DNA of 64,000 bases, taken from contig JAFGBD010000059.1 in the NCBI GenBank assembly GCA_016933335.1, positions 34,929-98,928 on the forward strand. Direction: 5' to 3'. A model generated the notes under the pieces. That model saw nothing but the letters and a program-made list of their open reading frames with translations, did not search any database and had not been told where the DNA came from. The DNA is from Bacteroidales bacterium (lineage in GTDB: Bacteria > Bacteroidota > Bacteroidia > Bacteroidales > UBA10428). Made by a program: the position numbers and the translations under genes. Shown piece by piece: positions 28,982 to 39,000 of this stretch (position 1 is the first letter of the stretch; every line of letters begins with the position of its first letter).

Positions 28982-29659
28982 TTATTCTAAATTCAAGGCT
29001 GACAATATTTTACTGAATATTTCGTGAGGAGGTAACATTTCACCTTTGCTGTCATGGCAGTTTATGAGTTTAAAACGCTCTTCTTCATTAACCTCCCAAA
29101 GATAGACTTCTCTCACTTTTTTCTGAAATTCAATATCCTTTTCATGAATATCTTTAAAACCCTGAAGATAGTTCCTGTCTTCGCCTGTCCGGTTTAAGGC
29201 AAGCTTCTGTTTTGTAAAGGCCAGTGGCACATCAAGGAACAAACTCAGATCCGGTTTGGGAATCTTAAAATATTCATATTCAAGGTTAAGAATCCAGTCT
29301 TTCAGCTTTTGCCTTTCAGCAGGTTCCGGGATTTTTGCACACTGAAAAGCGATATTTGAATATACATATCTGTCAAGCAACACGGTAAATCCTTCTTTAA
29401 GCCATTTCTTAATCATACTGCCGGCATCTTTTCTGTCGCCGGCATAAAGCAAAGCCACCAGGTAAGGATCAACATGATTGATCTCTCCCATTTCTCCCCT
29501 TAAAAACCTGGCAATAAGCCCTCCGAAAATTCCGGTATTGGTCCTTGGAAAATGAAGATACTTGTATGCTATTTTATTTTTGGAGAAATAATCCTGTAAC
29601 AGCTTTATTTGAGTTGATTTACCGGAACCATCCAAACCTTCTGCCACAAAAAATCTCAT
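28982..29659 (-). CDS. tmk: thymidylate kinase
   Basis: This enzyme phosphorylates dTMP to dTDP, downstream of ThyA. The 225-residue protein has the P-loop EGLDGSGKSTQ at the N-terminus, the FPRTNTGIFG substrate segment, the DRYVYSN motif (DR-Y/H) near residue 96 and the LDVPL segment. It is slightly longer than the usual 205-215 residues. The start is 27 bases from the downstream gene's own start region and faces folP divergently across only 49 bases. Confidence 0.92.
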   Translation of the reverse strand: MRFFVAEGLDGSGKSTQIKLLQDYFSKNKIAYKYLHFPRTNTGIFGGLIARFLRGEMGEINHVDPYLVALLYAGDRKDAGSMIKKWLKEGFTVLLDRYVYSNIAFQCAKIPEPAERQKLKDWILNLEYEYFKIPKPDLSLFLDVPLAFTKQKLALNRTGEDRNYLQGFKDIHEKDIEFQKKVREVYLWEVNEEERFKLINCHDSKGEMLPPHEIFSKILSALNLE

Positions 29660-29708
29660 ATTATAAAACCGTTTCGTTTAACCTTTTTATTATTTTTATC
29701 TCAAATAT

Positions 29709-30590
29709 ATGCTTTGGATGAATGATAAAGATACATTTTTTTCCAAAAAAAACACGCTCCGTTTAAGAGGTAAAATCACAGAGCTGTCTGATCCAAAAAT
29801 TATGGGTGTTCTGAATGTTACACCTGATTCCTTTTATGATGGCGGGAGGTATACCAATAAGCAGCTCATTATCAAAAAAGTCAGCCAGATGATAACGGAA
29901 GGAGCTGATATGATTGATGTCGGGGCTTTCTCCTCACGACCAGGGGCTGTTCCTATCCCGGAGAATGATGAGATAAAGCGTCTTGAACCTGCACTGGATG
30001 AGATACGTACGAATTATCCCGACATCCCGATTTCAGTTGACACCTTCAGAGCGGGTGTAGCAAAGTATGTGGTTAAACAATATGATGTAAATATTATTAA
30101 CGATATTTTTGCCGGTACAGCTGATGATAATATGTATAAGACAATTGCAGATCTGGGGGTCCCCTATATTATCATGCACATGAAAGGCACACCGCAAAAT
30201 ATGCAGAAAAATCCTGTATATGATAATCTTATGAAAGAAATCATTTTATTTTTTTCAGAAAGGCTCAGACATATCAGGCACTCGGGAATTCACGATATTA
30301 TTATTGATCCCGGATTTGGTTTCGGTAAAACAATAGAACATAATTACACCATTCTGAGGCAACTCGATGCCTTTAAAATCTTTGAACTTCCCGTTATGGT
30401 GGGACTATCCCGCAAATCATTTATATACAAGGTTTTAAAAACTGTTCCGGAAGAATCACTGAACGGAACCACCGTACTGAACACCATTGCATTGATAAAT
30501 GGAGCCAGCATTCTCCGGGTACATGACGTAAAAGAAGCAAAAGAAGCAATCAGATTAACACAAATGTATCTGTATCCAACTAATGGATAA
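29709..30590 (+). CDS. folP: dihydropteroate synthase
   Basis: This enzyme condenses p-aminobenzoate with dihydropterin pyrophosphate in folate synthesis and is the sulfonamide target. The 293-residue TIM barrel shows MGVLNVTPDSFYDGG near residue 36, GADMIDVGAFSSRPGA near residue 78, SVDTFRA and IIDPGFGFGKTIEHN. The start could be 29709 (MLW) or 29718 (MNDKDTFF); the second gives a more usual N-terminus. The next gene, for diadenylate cyclase, starts 38 bases later on the same strand. This folP-cdaA adjacency is frequent in Bacteroidota. Confidence 0.95.
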   Translation: MLWMNDKDTFFSKKNTLRLRGKITELSDPKIMGVLNVTPDSFYDGGRYTNKQLIIKKVSQMITEGADMIDVGAFSSRPGAVPIPENDEIKRLEPALDEIRTNYPDIPISVDTFRAGVAKYVVKQYDVNIINDIFAGTADDNMYKTIADLGVPYIIMHMKGTPQNMQKNPVYDNLMKEIILFFSERLRHIRHSGIHDIIIDPGFGFGKTIEHNYTILRQLDAFKIFELPVMVGLSRKSFIYKVLKTVPEESLNGTTVLNTIALINGASILRVHDVKEAKEAIRLTQMYLYPTNG

Positions 30591-30627
30591 TCAATAATTT
30601 TAGTATTTTTGTTAATAATTTTATACC

Positions 30628-31416
30628 ATGCATATTGGTCCTGTTCCCGTAAGATTTCTTGATATCATTGATATCATTCTGGTCGCTTTCCTGATGTACC
30701 AGATATACCTGCTCATCAAAGGATCCATTGCCATTTATATTTTCATTACTGTACTTGCCTTCTGGGCACTCTGGTGGCTGGTAAAAGACAATCTGATGCT
30801 GCTCGGGTCCATACTCGGACAAATAATCAGCGTTGGGGTTATTGCCATTATTGTTGTCTTTCAGCCTGAGTTGAGAAGATTCCTGTTACTCATTGGAACA
30901 CGTTACCTTACAAAAACAGGTATCTCTCTGGATAATCTTTTTCCAAGCTCATTAAACCCGAAAAGGGATGTCCCGGTTAATTCGATTGTTCAGGCATGTA
31001 TCAATATGGCAAAGAACAGGACAGGAGCACTGATTGTTTTGAAAAGAAAATCACCGCTTGACAATTATGAACAAAGTGGTGATATTCTGGATGCGACTGT
31101 ATCCAACCGGCTTATTGAAAGTATATTTAACAAATACAGCCCTTTACATGACGGGGCTCTGATAATCATCAATGATAAGATCCGTGCTGCACGTTGTGTA
31201 CTTCCCTTATCCGATAATTTTGAACTTCCTGCAAACTATGGATTAAGGCACAGGGCTGCCATAGGTCTTACTGAAGAAACCGATGCACTTGTAATTGTCA
31301 TTTCAGAAGAAACAGGTGAGATATCGCTTGCTGAAACCGGTAGAATCAGGAGGGTGGATTCAAAAGTATTATTCCGGATCCTGGAAAAAGAGTTTATAAG
31401 CCGCAAAGCAGCCTGA
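30628..31416 (+). CDS. cdaA: diadenylate cyclase CdaA (DacA)
   Basis: This membrane enzyme makes cyclic di-AMP from two ATP. The 262-residue protein has three N-terminal transmembrane helices (residues about 10-90) and then the DAC domain. The catalytic motifs are LHDGALIIINDKI (DGA) near residue 175 and GLRHRAAIGLTEETDA (RHR) near residue 207. No CdaR partner gene is next to it, consistent with many Bacteroidota. Its job is probably envelope, potassium or osmotic control. Confidence 0.95.
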   Translation: MHIGPVPVRFLDIIDIILVAFLMYQIYLLIKGSIAIYIFITVLAFWALWWLVKDNLMLLGSILGQIISVGVIAIIVVFQPELRRFLLLIGTRYLTKTGISLDNLFPSSLNPKRDVPVNSIVQACINMAKNRTGALIVLKRKSPLDNYEQSGDILDATVSNRLIESIFNKYSPLHDGALIIINDKIRAARCVLPLSDNFELPANYGLRHRAAIGLTEETDALVIVISEETGEISLAETGRIRRVDSKVLFRILEKEFISRKAA

Positions 31417-31623
31417 TTTGTTTAACATCTGCCATATGAAAATCCGGTAAAGGCGGTTATAAAATATATCCTGGCAGGTTATGGTGCCTGTGAAAGGAAT
31501 GGCACTGTAACGATCACTGGAACTTAATGAATATATACGGAGCTGCAGCAAACCTGTCGTTCTGCTGACGGATAAGTATTAACATTATTGCCTTTCTGCT
31601 GCTGAAAGGGGTGGCACTGCCGG

Positions 31624-31659
31624 TAAAAGAAAAAAAGCCGCCGGGATTACTGGCGGCTT
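31624..31659 (-). terminator. rho-independent terminator after the 78-residue gene
   Basis: On the minus strand an 8-bp GC-rich stem (AAGCCGCC with GGCGGCTT, 9-base loop) is followed directly by a run of T. It lies 11 bases after the stop at 31670 and should end the sigma factor transcript. Confidence 0.85.
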
Positions 31660-31669
31660 ATCCAGTCTT

Positions 31670-31906
31670 TTAACTGATTCCTGTATTCTCTTCATCTTCT
31701 GTCTGCCTGCAATATTGCCTGGCAATTTTCATAACTTTTTGAACTGTTTCCCTGCTGACATCTTTCATCAGGCTATCCAGATAATTATAAACCTCCTGGA
31801 AATTTTTATCCTGATCAATCAGCAAATGTTTCAGTTTCTCAAGTTCGTCATTCAGATCATTGCAAGCAGTTTTAAATTGAGAATGATTGGTAGAGGTTTG
31901 CTCCAT
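31670..31906 (-). CDS. small acidic protein of unknown function downstream of the sigma factor
   Basis: The 78-residue product has no signal peptide and no recognised domain. It looks helical, with possible coiled-coil heptads (NDLNDELEKLKHLLIDQDKNF) and an R/K-containing C-terminal helix (VQKVMKIARQYCRQ). It lies 89 bases downstream of the ECF sigma factor gene, with a terminator just after, so it is likely in the same transcript. A sigma regulator role is possible from position only. Confidence 0.55.
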   Translation of the reverse strand: MEQTSTNHSQFKTACNDLNDELEKLKHLLIDQDKNFQEVYNYLDSLMKDVSRETVQKVMKIARQYCRQTEDEENTGIS

Positions 31907-31995
31907 AGGCTTCAGGGTTTTTAATGAATGATATATTCTTATGAACGTATCGGTGAAAGAAATATTATATCCTTGTTAAGATTTAATTTTTTAAA

Positions 31996-32586
31996 TCATT
32001 GAAAAGACAGGCAGATGTTTCTTTCTTTGATTAATTTCCTCAAATTAATCAATGCATATCTCATCCTGCCCAATGCCGTGTTAATGCTGACATTGGTAAA
32101 ATCTGCAATTTCTTTGAAACTGAGTCCGATATAATGTCTCAGAATGACGACCTCCCGCTGGTCAGCAGGCAACTCATCTATCAGTGTCCGGATATCTTTT
32201 GAGATCTGGGTCTGCACATATCCCTCCTCGACATTTGCTGATTCATTACCCCGGGTAAAGAGGAAATCAGACCCGTAATCATCCTGAGACAACATATTCA
32301 TTTTTTTCTTTTTCCTGAAATGATCAATGATCAGATTATGGGCAATTCTGATGACCCACGAAAGAAACTTTCCATCGTCCCTGTATTTGCCTTCACGCAG
32401 AGATTTGATCACCTTGATAAAGGTATCCTGAAAAATATCTTCAGCAAGATGCTGGTCCTTTACCATTAAAAAAATGTAGGTATAGACGCGTGACTGATGA
32501 CGATTGATTAACTCTTCAAGGCTGGTACATTCACCTTTAAGATACTGATTAACGAGTTCATAATCAGTCAGATTATAATTTTTCAA
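31996..32586 (-). CDS. ECF-type RNA polymerase sigma factor
   Basis: The 196-residue protein has sigma-70 region 2 (RHQSRVYTYIFLMVKDQHLAEDIFQDTFIKVI) and region 4 (ELPADQREVVILRHYIGLSFKEIADFTNVSINTALGRM). The DNA-binding helix-turn-helix is the last part. The start codon appears to be TTG at 32586; a perfect Shine-Dalgarno lies five bases before it, and no suitable ATG exists upstream in frame before the N-terminal region. No anti-sigma (FecR-like) gene follows, unlike typical SusCD-linked sigma factors. Confidence 0.93.
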   Translation of the reverse strand: MKNYNLTDYELVNQYLKGECTSLEELINRHQSRVYTYIFLMVKDQHLAEDIFQDTFIKVIKSLREGKYRDDGKFLSWVIRIAHNLIIDHFRKKKKMNMLSQDDYGSDFLFTRGNESANVEEGYVQTQISKDIRTLIDELPADQREVVILRHYIGLSFKEIADFTNVSINTALGRMRYALINLRKLIKERNICLSFQ

Positions 32587-32590
32587 AACA

Positions 32591-32598
32591 ACCTCCTT
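32591..32598 (-). promoter_or_regulatory. strong Shine-Dalgarno deciding a TTG start
   Basis: The minus strand reads AAGGAGGT, five bases after which comes TTG and then the sigma factor reading frame. Shine-Dalgarno sites of this strength are rare in Bacteroidota, so the site supports the unusual start codon. Confidence 0.75.
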
Positions 32599-32775
32599 TT
32601 TTTGCTATGTAATGATAAAAAAGGTAGAGTTTTGCTCGATAATCAGTCCTCCTGTATTAAAGTGAATAAATTAAATTCTAAAAAACGTAATTAATTTGAA
32701 CCAATCAAATAATTTTACGGGATAAAAGTAAATATTTTTTATTAAAAATCAAACAACAGGGCAACAACAAGTTTT

Positions 32776-35589
32776 ATGTTATCTTCCGGAACTGACATCG
32801 ATGCCATTGTAATATCCAATGCAAGGGTCCATAATTTAAAAAATGTCAGCTTAACCATACCCAGAAACAGGTTTATTGTGATTACAGGACTTTCAGGCTC
32901 CGGCAAGTCTTCTCTTGCCTTTGACACGATTTATGCCGAAGGCCAGCGCAGATATGTCGAAAGTCTCTCTGCCTATGCGCGTCAGTTTCTTGGCCGTATG
33001 AACAAACCGGAAGTTGATTATATAAAAGGCATTCCTCCTGCCATAGCTGTTGAACAAAAGGTGAATACCCGTAATCCCCGTTCCACTGTCGGTACTTCAA
33101 CCGAAATATACGATTATCTGAAACTGCTGTATGCCAGAACCGGGAAAACCTATTCCCCGGTTTCAGGCGGTCTTGTCAGGAAAGACAATGTTTCGGATGT
33201 GGTTGATTACATTACATCATGCCGTAAAAGCACCAGACTGCTGATCCTTGCACCGCTTCATATAAGTAACAGCCTGGACCTGTCACAACAGCTGGAAGAC
33301 CTGTCCTACCAGGGTATTGCCCGAATTGAAGCAGACGGCGAGATCATCAGGATCAGTGAACTGAAGAATTACAGCAAAAAAATTGACCCGGTCAGCCTGA
33401 AAATAGTGATTGACCGTGTGACGGCCTCAAAAGACGAAGATTCGGCTGCACGGTATGCCGATTCTGTACAGATGTCATTCAGGCTCGGCTCAGGTATATG
33501 TATCATTAAATCAGCTGATGGCCAGGAACCGCAGGAGAAAATATTTTCAAACCGTTTTGAGCTGGACGGGATCCATTTTGAAGAACCGACAGTACACATG
33601 TTCAGTTTTAATAATCCTGTGGGTGCCTGTCCGTTATGCGAGGGTTATGGTAAAATTATCGGAATCGATCCTGACCTTGTCATTCCCGACAAAGGATTAT
33701 CGGTATACGAAGATGCCATAGCCTGCTGGAAAGGTGAAAAGATGAAGAGATGGAAAGAAAAACTGATATACAACGCCGGGAAATTCGGTTTTCCTGTTCA
33801 CAAACCCTATTTTCAGTTAAATGATGAACAAAAGCAGTTATTATGGACAGGGAACAGGTTCTTCAGAGGGCTGAATGCTTTTTTCAAATACCTTGAATCC
33901 AAAAAATACAAAATCCAGTACCGTGTCATGCTTGCCCGGTACAGGGGAAAGACGGTATGCACCGAATGCGATGGAACCCGGCTCAAAAAGGAAGCCTCTT
34001 ACGTACGGATCGGGAATAAGACCATCCAGCAACTGGTATCCATGCCTGTTGATGAATTAAGGACTTTTTTCAAACAACTTAAATTAAGCAGATACGAAAA
34101 TAAAATTGCCGGCCGCATCCTGGAAGAAATAAATACGAGATTAGAATATCTTTCCAGTGTTGGACTGGGTTACCTTACATTAAACAGGTTGTCTTCAACG
34201 CTATCGGGAGGAGAATCACAGCGTATTAATCTTGCCACAACCCTGGGGAGCAGCCTGGTAGGATCATTATATATACTTGATGAGCCAAGTATCGGACTTC
34301 ATCCCAGAGATACCCATTTACTGATTGATGTATTACAAAAGCTTAAAAAGATCGGAAATACGGTTATGGTCGTGGAGCATGAAGAGGAAATAATCAGGGC
34401 AGCCGAAGAGGTCATTGATATCGGTCCGTTTGCAGGCCGGCTCGGGGGAGAAATTTTATTCAGGGGCACCGTGGATGAATTGCTAAAGAATGGCAAAGGT
34501 CTGACTTCAAGGTATCTTAACGGATTGGAGCATATAGAGGTGCCTTCGCGCCGGAGAAAATGGAATAATTATCTTGAATTTACAGGCGCCCGCCACAATA
34601 ACCTTAAAAACATCGATGTGAAAATCCCGCTGAATGTCATAACGGTTGTTTCAGGAGTGAGCGGTTCAGGCAAATCATCCCTTGTAAAAAACATCATCTA
34701 TCCTTCGCTGGGCAAAATATACAATGACACGGCAGAGAAAGCGGGAGAGTTTGGTATTGTCAGGGGCGATATAAAGGCGCTTGCCGGTGTGGAGCTGATC
34801 GATCAGCATCCCATTGGCAAATCATCGCGTTCGAACCCTGTTACCTATATCAAAGCATATGATGAGATCCGCAAATTAATGGCAGATCAGCCTCAGTCCA
34901 GGTTAAACGGATTCAAACCTGCGCACTTTTCTTTTAATGTTGACGGTGGCAGGTGCAGCGAATGCCAGGGTGAAGGGGAAGTTAAGGTCGAAATGCAGTT
35001 TATGGCGGATGTTCACCTGACCTGTGAAAGCTGCAATGGCAAAAGGTTTAAAGATGAAATCCTGGAAGTCAGGTACCATGGAAAAAATATTTATGATATA
35101 CTTGAATGTACTGTAAATGAAGCTATTGAATTTTTCAATCAGCATAAAGACCATACAGCAAAAAACATTGTTAAAAAACTAAAACCTCTGGCAGATGTCG
35201 GACTGGGGTATATCAAACTCGGGCAGTCATCATCCACTTTAAGCGGGGGTGAGAGCCAGCGGGTAAAGCTGGCTTCTTTCCTGGCCATGGAAAATGCATC
35301 CTCCCCTACTCTTTTTATATTTGATGAACCAACCACCGGACTTCATTTTCATGATATCAGGATATTGCTAAAGGCATTAAATGAACTGATTGAAAAAGGA
35401 CACAGTGTACTGATTGTTGAGCACAACATGGAAATGATTAAATCAGCTGACTGGTTGATCGATCTCGGTCCGGAAGGAGGGGTCGATGGCGGTCATATTG
35501 TTTACCAGGGTGTTCCCGAAGGGATCATTCAGTGTGCTGAATCATATACCGGTAAATTCCTTCAATCAAAACTAGCCGGGAATTCCTGA
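32776..35589 (+). CDS. uvrA: excinuclease ABC subunit A
   Basis: UvrA finds bulky DNA lesions in nucleotide excision repair and loads UvrB. The 937-residue protein has two ABC ATPase halves with Walker A motifs GLSGSGKSS (residue about 36) and GVSGSGKSS (about 627). There are two signature loops (LSGGESQRI and LSGGESQRV). Zinc-finger cysteines are CPLCEGYGK with CTECDGTRL, and CSECQGEGE with CESCNGKRF. The C-terminus is of normal length. The gene is alone, transcribed away from the sigma factor gene across 190 bases of AT-rich sequence. Confidence 0.97.
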   Translation: MLSSGTDIDAIVISNARVHNLKNVSLTIPRNRFIVITGLSGSGKSSLAFDTIYAEGQRRYVESLSAYARQFLGRMNKPEVDYIKGIPPAIAVEQKVNTRNPRSTVGTSTEIYDYLKLLYARTGKTYSPVSGGLVRKDNVSDVVDYITSCRKSTRLLILAPLHISNSLDLSQQLEDLSYQGIARIEADGEIIRISELKNYSKKIDPVSLKIVIDRVTASKDEDSAARYADSVQMSFRLGSGICIIKSADGQEPQEKIFSNRFELDGIHFEEPTVHMFSFNNPVGACPLCEGYGKIIGIDPDLVIPDKGLSVYEDAIACWKGEKMKRWKEKLIYNAGKFGFPVHKPYFQLNDEQKQLLWTGNRFFRGLNAFFKYLESKKYKIQYRVMLARYRGKTVCTECDGTRLKKEASYVRIGNKTIQQLVSMPVDELRTFFKQLKLSRYENKIAGRILEEINTRLEYLSSVGLGYLTLNRLSSTLSGGESQRINLATTLGSSLVGSLYILDEPSIGLHPRDTHLLIDVLQKLKKIGNTVMVVEHEEEIIRAAEEVIDIGPFAGRLGGEILFRGTVDELLKNGKGLTSRYLNGLEHIEVPSRRRKWNNYLEFTGARHNNLKNIDVKIPLNVITVVSGVSGSGKSSLVKNIIYPSLGKIYNDTAEKAGEFGIVRGDIKALAGVELIDQHPIGKSSRSNPVTYIKAYDEIRKLMADQPQSRLNGFKPAHFSFNVDGGRCSECQGEGEVKVEMQFMADVHLTCESCNGKRFKDEILEVRYHGKNIYDILECTVNEAIEFFNQHKDHTAKNIVKKLKPLADVGLGYIKLGQSSSTLSGGESQRVKLASFLAMENASSPTLFIFDEPTTGLHFHDIRILLKALNELIEKGHSVLIVEHNMEMIKSADWLIDLGPEGGVDGGHIVYQGVPEGIIQCAESYTGKFLQSKLAGNS

Positions 35590-35737
35590 TATTGTATTCC
35601 ATACAGCTTTTGACGAAATCTTACCTTTCAGGTTCTTTATCATTGAAACTTACATGGCTGTTTTATTATTTGCAATATCTTTGAAGATAAATCTGAACAG
35701 GCAGGTTCATCATGTAAAACAAAACAAATATATACGA

Positions 35738-38479
35738 ATGAAAAGAATGAAAAAAGATGTGGCGTTACTGATTTGCGGATTGTTACTGATATTGGCCGGA
35801 ACCGGTACAGGACAAGCCAGCCCGGTAAATGCTGATATTGTTGTTGCTAAGGACGGATCAGGTGATTATACCACTTTACAGGCAGCGATCAATGCTGTTC
35901 CGTCCAATCATGACAGAAGAACAATCATTTATATTAAACGCGGTCTGTATGACACAGAAAAACTGATCATACCGGCTGACAAAAAAGATATCAGCCTGAT
36001 CGGGGAAAGCAGGGATGAGACCGTCATCAGCTATCACATATATGACTGTGCCACTGGTAAGTGTCCTGCAGAAGATGCCGCTTTATGGACAGGAGACAAT
36101 ATTACCACTTCAGCAACGCTCACTATTTGCGGAGATGGTTTCAGGGCAGAAAACCTGACAATACAAAACACGGCAGGACCGGTAGGTCAGGCACAGGCAA
36201 TCACTGTCCGTGCAGACAGGACGGTATTCATCAATTGCAATATAAAAGGCTACCAGGATACCATCTACCTGTGGGATTCAGGAAAAAGAAGCTATTTTGA
36301 GAACTGCCAGGTTATCGGACGCACCGATTATATCTATGGCGCAGCTATAGCTTACTTCCAGGGATGTGAAATCCGCAGCTGGGGAGGTGGATGGATCACA
36401 GCTCCTTCAACTCCGCTTGGCCAGGGTTACGGATATGTTTTCAATGAATGCGGATTGACCTATGCAACAGGCAGTCCCCGTGCAGGAGACGACGGATCTC
36501 TTATTGCATTGGGCCGCCCATGGCATGAATATCCCAAAGTTACCTGGATGAACTCCTATTTCTGTGCAGAAATAAATCCGCTTGGATGGCCAACTACGTG
36601 GAATATGGATTATGCCAGCACCAGTACTGATCTGGAGTTATATGAATACAATAATTACGGACCGGGGGCTGATATGAGCGGAAGAGCTGACTGGGCAGGC
36701 ATAAGGGAACTCGATTCAACCCAAGCAGCAGACTATACGATACAAAAGGTACTGGCAGGATCAGACAACTGGGATCCGACCGATGAACCTCCCCTGGTTA
36801 CAACGTATGTATGGACAGACAGTGCTTTAACCAATGGCTGGCTGTTGCCCGAAAACTGGAGCCCGAAAGACACCCCGTTATTGGGTGAAATTGCTGTTGT
36901 TGATTCAGGATTTAATTTAAATGCCGACGGAGGATATTTTCTGGCTGACCTGTATATGAAAAGCGGATCAATCCTTAATATCACGGATACGAGTTTTATC
37001 ATATATCTTGCATTGAGCAATGCCCGGATTACCGCATCAGATACGGTTACCCTGGCAGGTAAAATAAGCACCAAAGATACAAATACATTTAAAGTTGCCG
37101 GCATGCTTACCATTGAGGCAACCATCACGGGAGTGCATCACTTCAATTTCACAGATACAGGAACAGTAATCCTCAGATCAGACAACGGATTCTTTGACGG
37201 GAACTGGTACATACAAAAAGGAAAACTTGAAGCTGCTACAAAAGGCTCTCTGGGAACCGGGAACGTTTTTGTTGCCAGCGGAAGTACATTAATCATCGGA
37301 GATGATAACGCGTTTCATCCAACTTCAAGGCTGGAGGTTGAAACCGGGGCATCGCTTGTATTGAACGGAAATATCTTTCTGAGCGAGTTTTATATCGATG
37401 GCATCATGCAGGAACCCGGTGAATATTCTTCATCCGCAAATCCGGAATTAATTACGGGAAACGGGGCAATTACAGTGGGAAGGCCCGCTGTCTTCCAGTT
37501 TATCGGAGGTGCTAACGGTAACTGGGATAATCCCTTGCATTATATACCACAACTACTTCCCCAGGCCGGGGAACTGGTAATCTGCGACCGTGAGATGGAA
37601 ACCACATCAACTGTTTTTACTGCCGACATTCTTTTAACAGGTTCAGGTGGTATCAGGCTGCGTGGCATACACACCTGTACTGGATTGATCACGATGGAGC
37701 AGGGAGCCAGGTTATCTTATGCAACCAGCGGTACAGGTTTCACGTTGAATGCGCATATAAAAGTCAACGGGGATATTATATTACAGATGAGCAGTGCAAA
37801 TGTTTCAGGAAGTGCTATGAGGCTTCCCGGTTCCATCGAAGGAAGTCATAAAATTACGGCAAAAAACATAAGAGACCTGGAATGCGTTGCAACGGTTATT
37901 CTTTCAGGAGATAATAACGGATTTGACGGGATATGGGATCTGACCGTACCGTCTACCCATGCTGCAGCAGTAACCGCCATCGAAGGTGCAGGAGAAAATG
38001 CCTTTGGACATGGCAGGATACAGGTTGGGGACAGAAACAAAGTGATCCTGAGTCATAAAAAATGCGCAGCCGACACACTGTATCTGACCTTAACAGGTGC
38101 GGGAAAAGCGGTCCTGAATGCAGATGTTTATGTCGAAAAATTCGTGTTGAATTCTGTGGTCCGGGATACCGGCACCTATTCTGCCATCACCAATCCTGAA
38201 ATATTTGAAGGTGAAGGGGAACTGAAGGTTGGTATTCCCGAACCACCAAATGCCATATCCGCTCCTCCTGTAAATGCTGAAAATCTTATTCAGCTTAATA
38301 ATAAAACACTGATAATTAAAGCGATCATTTCAAAAGTCTCTGTCTACGATATGAATGGCATTGAAATGATCATTAACAACACGGATAAAACGATTTTACT
38401 CGATCAGTGTGAAAAGGGGGTTTATATCGTGAATTATTGTCTTGACGGTATCAGCGGCACTATGAAAATTATACTCTAG
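35738..38479 (+). CDS. secreted pectinesterase with C-terminal type IX sorting domain
   Basis: The enzyme removes methyl groups from pectin. The start at 35738 gives a proper signal peptide (MKRMKKDVALLICGLLLILA); an ATG at 35654 would add 28 residues that are not signal-like. The parallel beta-helix esterase domain spans about residues 30-340. It has GYQDT (Gln and Asp), GRTDYIYG in place of the usual GTVDFIFG, and ALGRPWHEYP. About 500 residues follow with repeated strands of the autotransporter or passenger-like kind (GNGAITVG, GEGELKVG). The last about 70 residues (VSVYDMNGIEM, GVYIVNYCLDG, MKIIL) look like a type A type IX sorting domain. Total 913 residues. Confidence 0.88.
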   Translation: MKRMKKDVALLICGLLLILAGTGTGQASPVNADIVVAKDGSGDYTTLQAAINAVPSNHDRRTIIYIKRGLYDTEKLIIPADKKDISLIGESRDETVISYHIYDCATGKCPAEDAALWTGDNITTSATLTICGDGFRAENLTIQNTAGPVGQAQAITVRADRTVFINCNIKGYQDTIYLWDSGKRSYFENCQVIGRTDYIYGAAIAYFQGCEIRSWGGGWITAPSTPLGQGYGYVFNECGLTYATGSPRAGDDGSLIALGRPWHEYPKVTWMNSYFCAEINPLGWPTTWNMDYASTSTDLELYEYNNYGPGADMSGRADWAGIRELDSTQAADYTIQKVLAGSDNWDPTDEPPLVTTYVWTDSALTNGWLLPENWSPKDTPLLGEIAVVDSGFNLNADGGYFLADLYMKSGSILNITDTSFIIYLALSNARITASDTVTLAGKISTKDTNTFKVAGMLTIEATITGVHHFNFTDTGTVILRSDNGFFDGNWYIQKGKLEAATKGSLGTGNVFVASGSTLIIGDDNAFHPTSRLEVETGASLVLNGNIFLSEFYIDGIMQEPGEYSSSANPELITGNGAITVGRPAVFQFIGGANGNWDNPLHYIPQLLPQAGELVICDREMETTSTVFTADILLTGSGGIRLRGIHTCTGLITMEQGARLSYATSGTGFTLNAHIKVNGDIILQMSSANVSGSAMRLPGSIEGSHKITAKNIRDLECVATVILSGDNNGFDGIWDLTVPSTHAAAVTAIEGAGENAFGHGRIQVGDRNKVILSHKKCAADTLYLTLTGAGKAVLNADVYVEKFVLNSVVRDTGTYSAITNPEIFEGEGELKVGIPEPPNAISAPPVNAENLIQLNNKTLIIKAIISKVSVYDMNGIEMIINNTDKTILLDQCEKGVYIVNYCLDGISGTMKIIL

Positions 38480-38493
38480 TTTTCGGTGTAAGC

Positions 38494-38524
38494 AAAAAAA
38501 CCTGTACATATCTGCACAAGTTTT
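38494..38524 (-). terminator. terminator after the 38549-39939 gene pair
   Basis: On the minus strand an 11-bp stem (AAAACTTGTGC with GTACAGGTTTT, two G-U pairs, 6-base loop) is followed by seven T. It lies 25 bases after the stop at 38549. On the plus strand the two wobble pairs become mismatches, so it acts mainly leftward. Confidence 0.65.
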
Positions 38525-38548
38525 CTTAATGTCAAAAGACAAATATTT

Positions 38549-38989
38549 TTATTTTTCTTTAAAGCCGAACATAATTGCAACACATCCGCTTGCAGGGTAT
38601 TCAGATTCACCGGTGCTTACCGGAACTTTGATATTAATCTTAAGTTGCTGGCTTGATTCGAGCTTAAAATCCCATAAGCGTACATTATTATGTTCTCTGT
38701 TATCGAAAAGAACATTTTTATATCCGTCAATAACCTGGAACTCAATTGCTCCCAGAGCATCTGAACCACAAACAGCTATTCTGTAATCCTGCCCTGAATA
38801 AAAGGTTTTGTAAAGCTCAGCTTCTTCACCCTCGGTTAAAATGGCTGCGTGATAATTGCCATCATGAATAAACGGAATTAGTTCAAGCTTACAGATTTTT
38901 TTGGCAAATCCTTTACATTGTGCGCTGACAAAAGGATTTACAGATGCAATGAATATAATTATAAAAAGTACCTGCAATATTCTTTTCAT
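38549..38989 (-). CDS. exported protein of unknown function (146 residues)
   Basis: It has a signal peptide (MKRILQVLFIIIFIASVNPFVSAQ) and a mature part of about 122 residues with four cysteines. The sequence (DGNYHAAILTEGEEAELYKTFYSGQDYRIAVCGSD) suggests a small beta-sandwich. I do not recognise a family. It starts 11 bases after the upstream lipoprotein gene and ends in a terminator, so the two make a likely operon and may act together at the envelope. Confidence 0.7.
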   Translation of the reverse strand: MKRILQVLFIIIFIASVNPFVSAQCKGFAKKICKLELIPFIHDGNYHAAILTEGEEAELYKTFYSGQDYRIAVCGSDALGAIEFQVIDGYKNVLFDNREHNNVRLWDFKLESSQQLKINIKVPVSTGESEYPASGCVAIMFGFKEK

Positions 38990-39000
38990 AACTGATTGAT

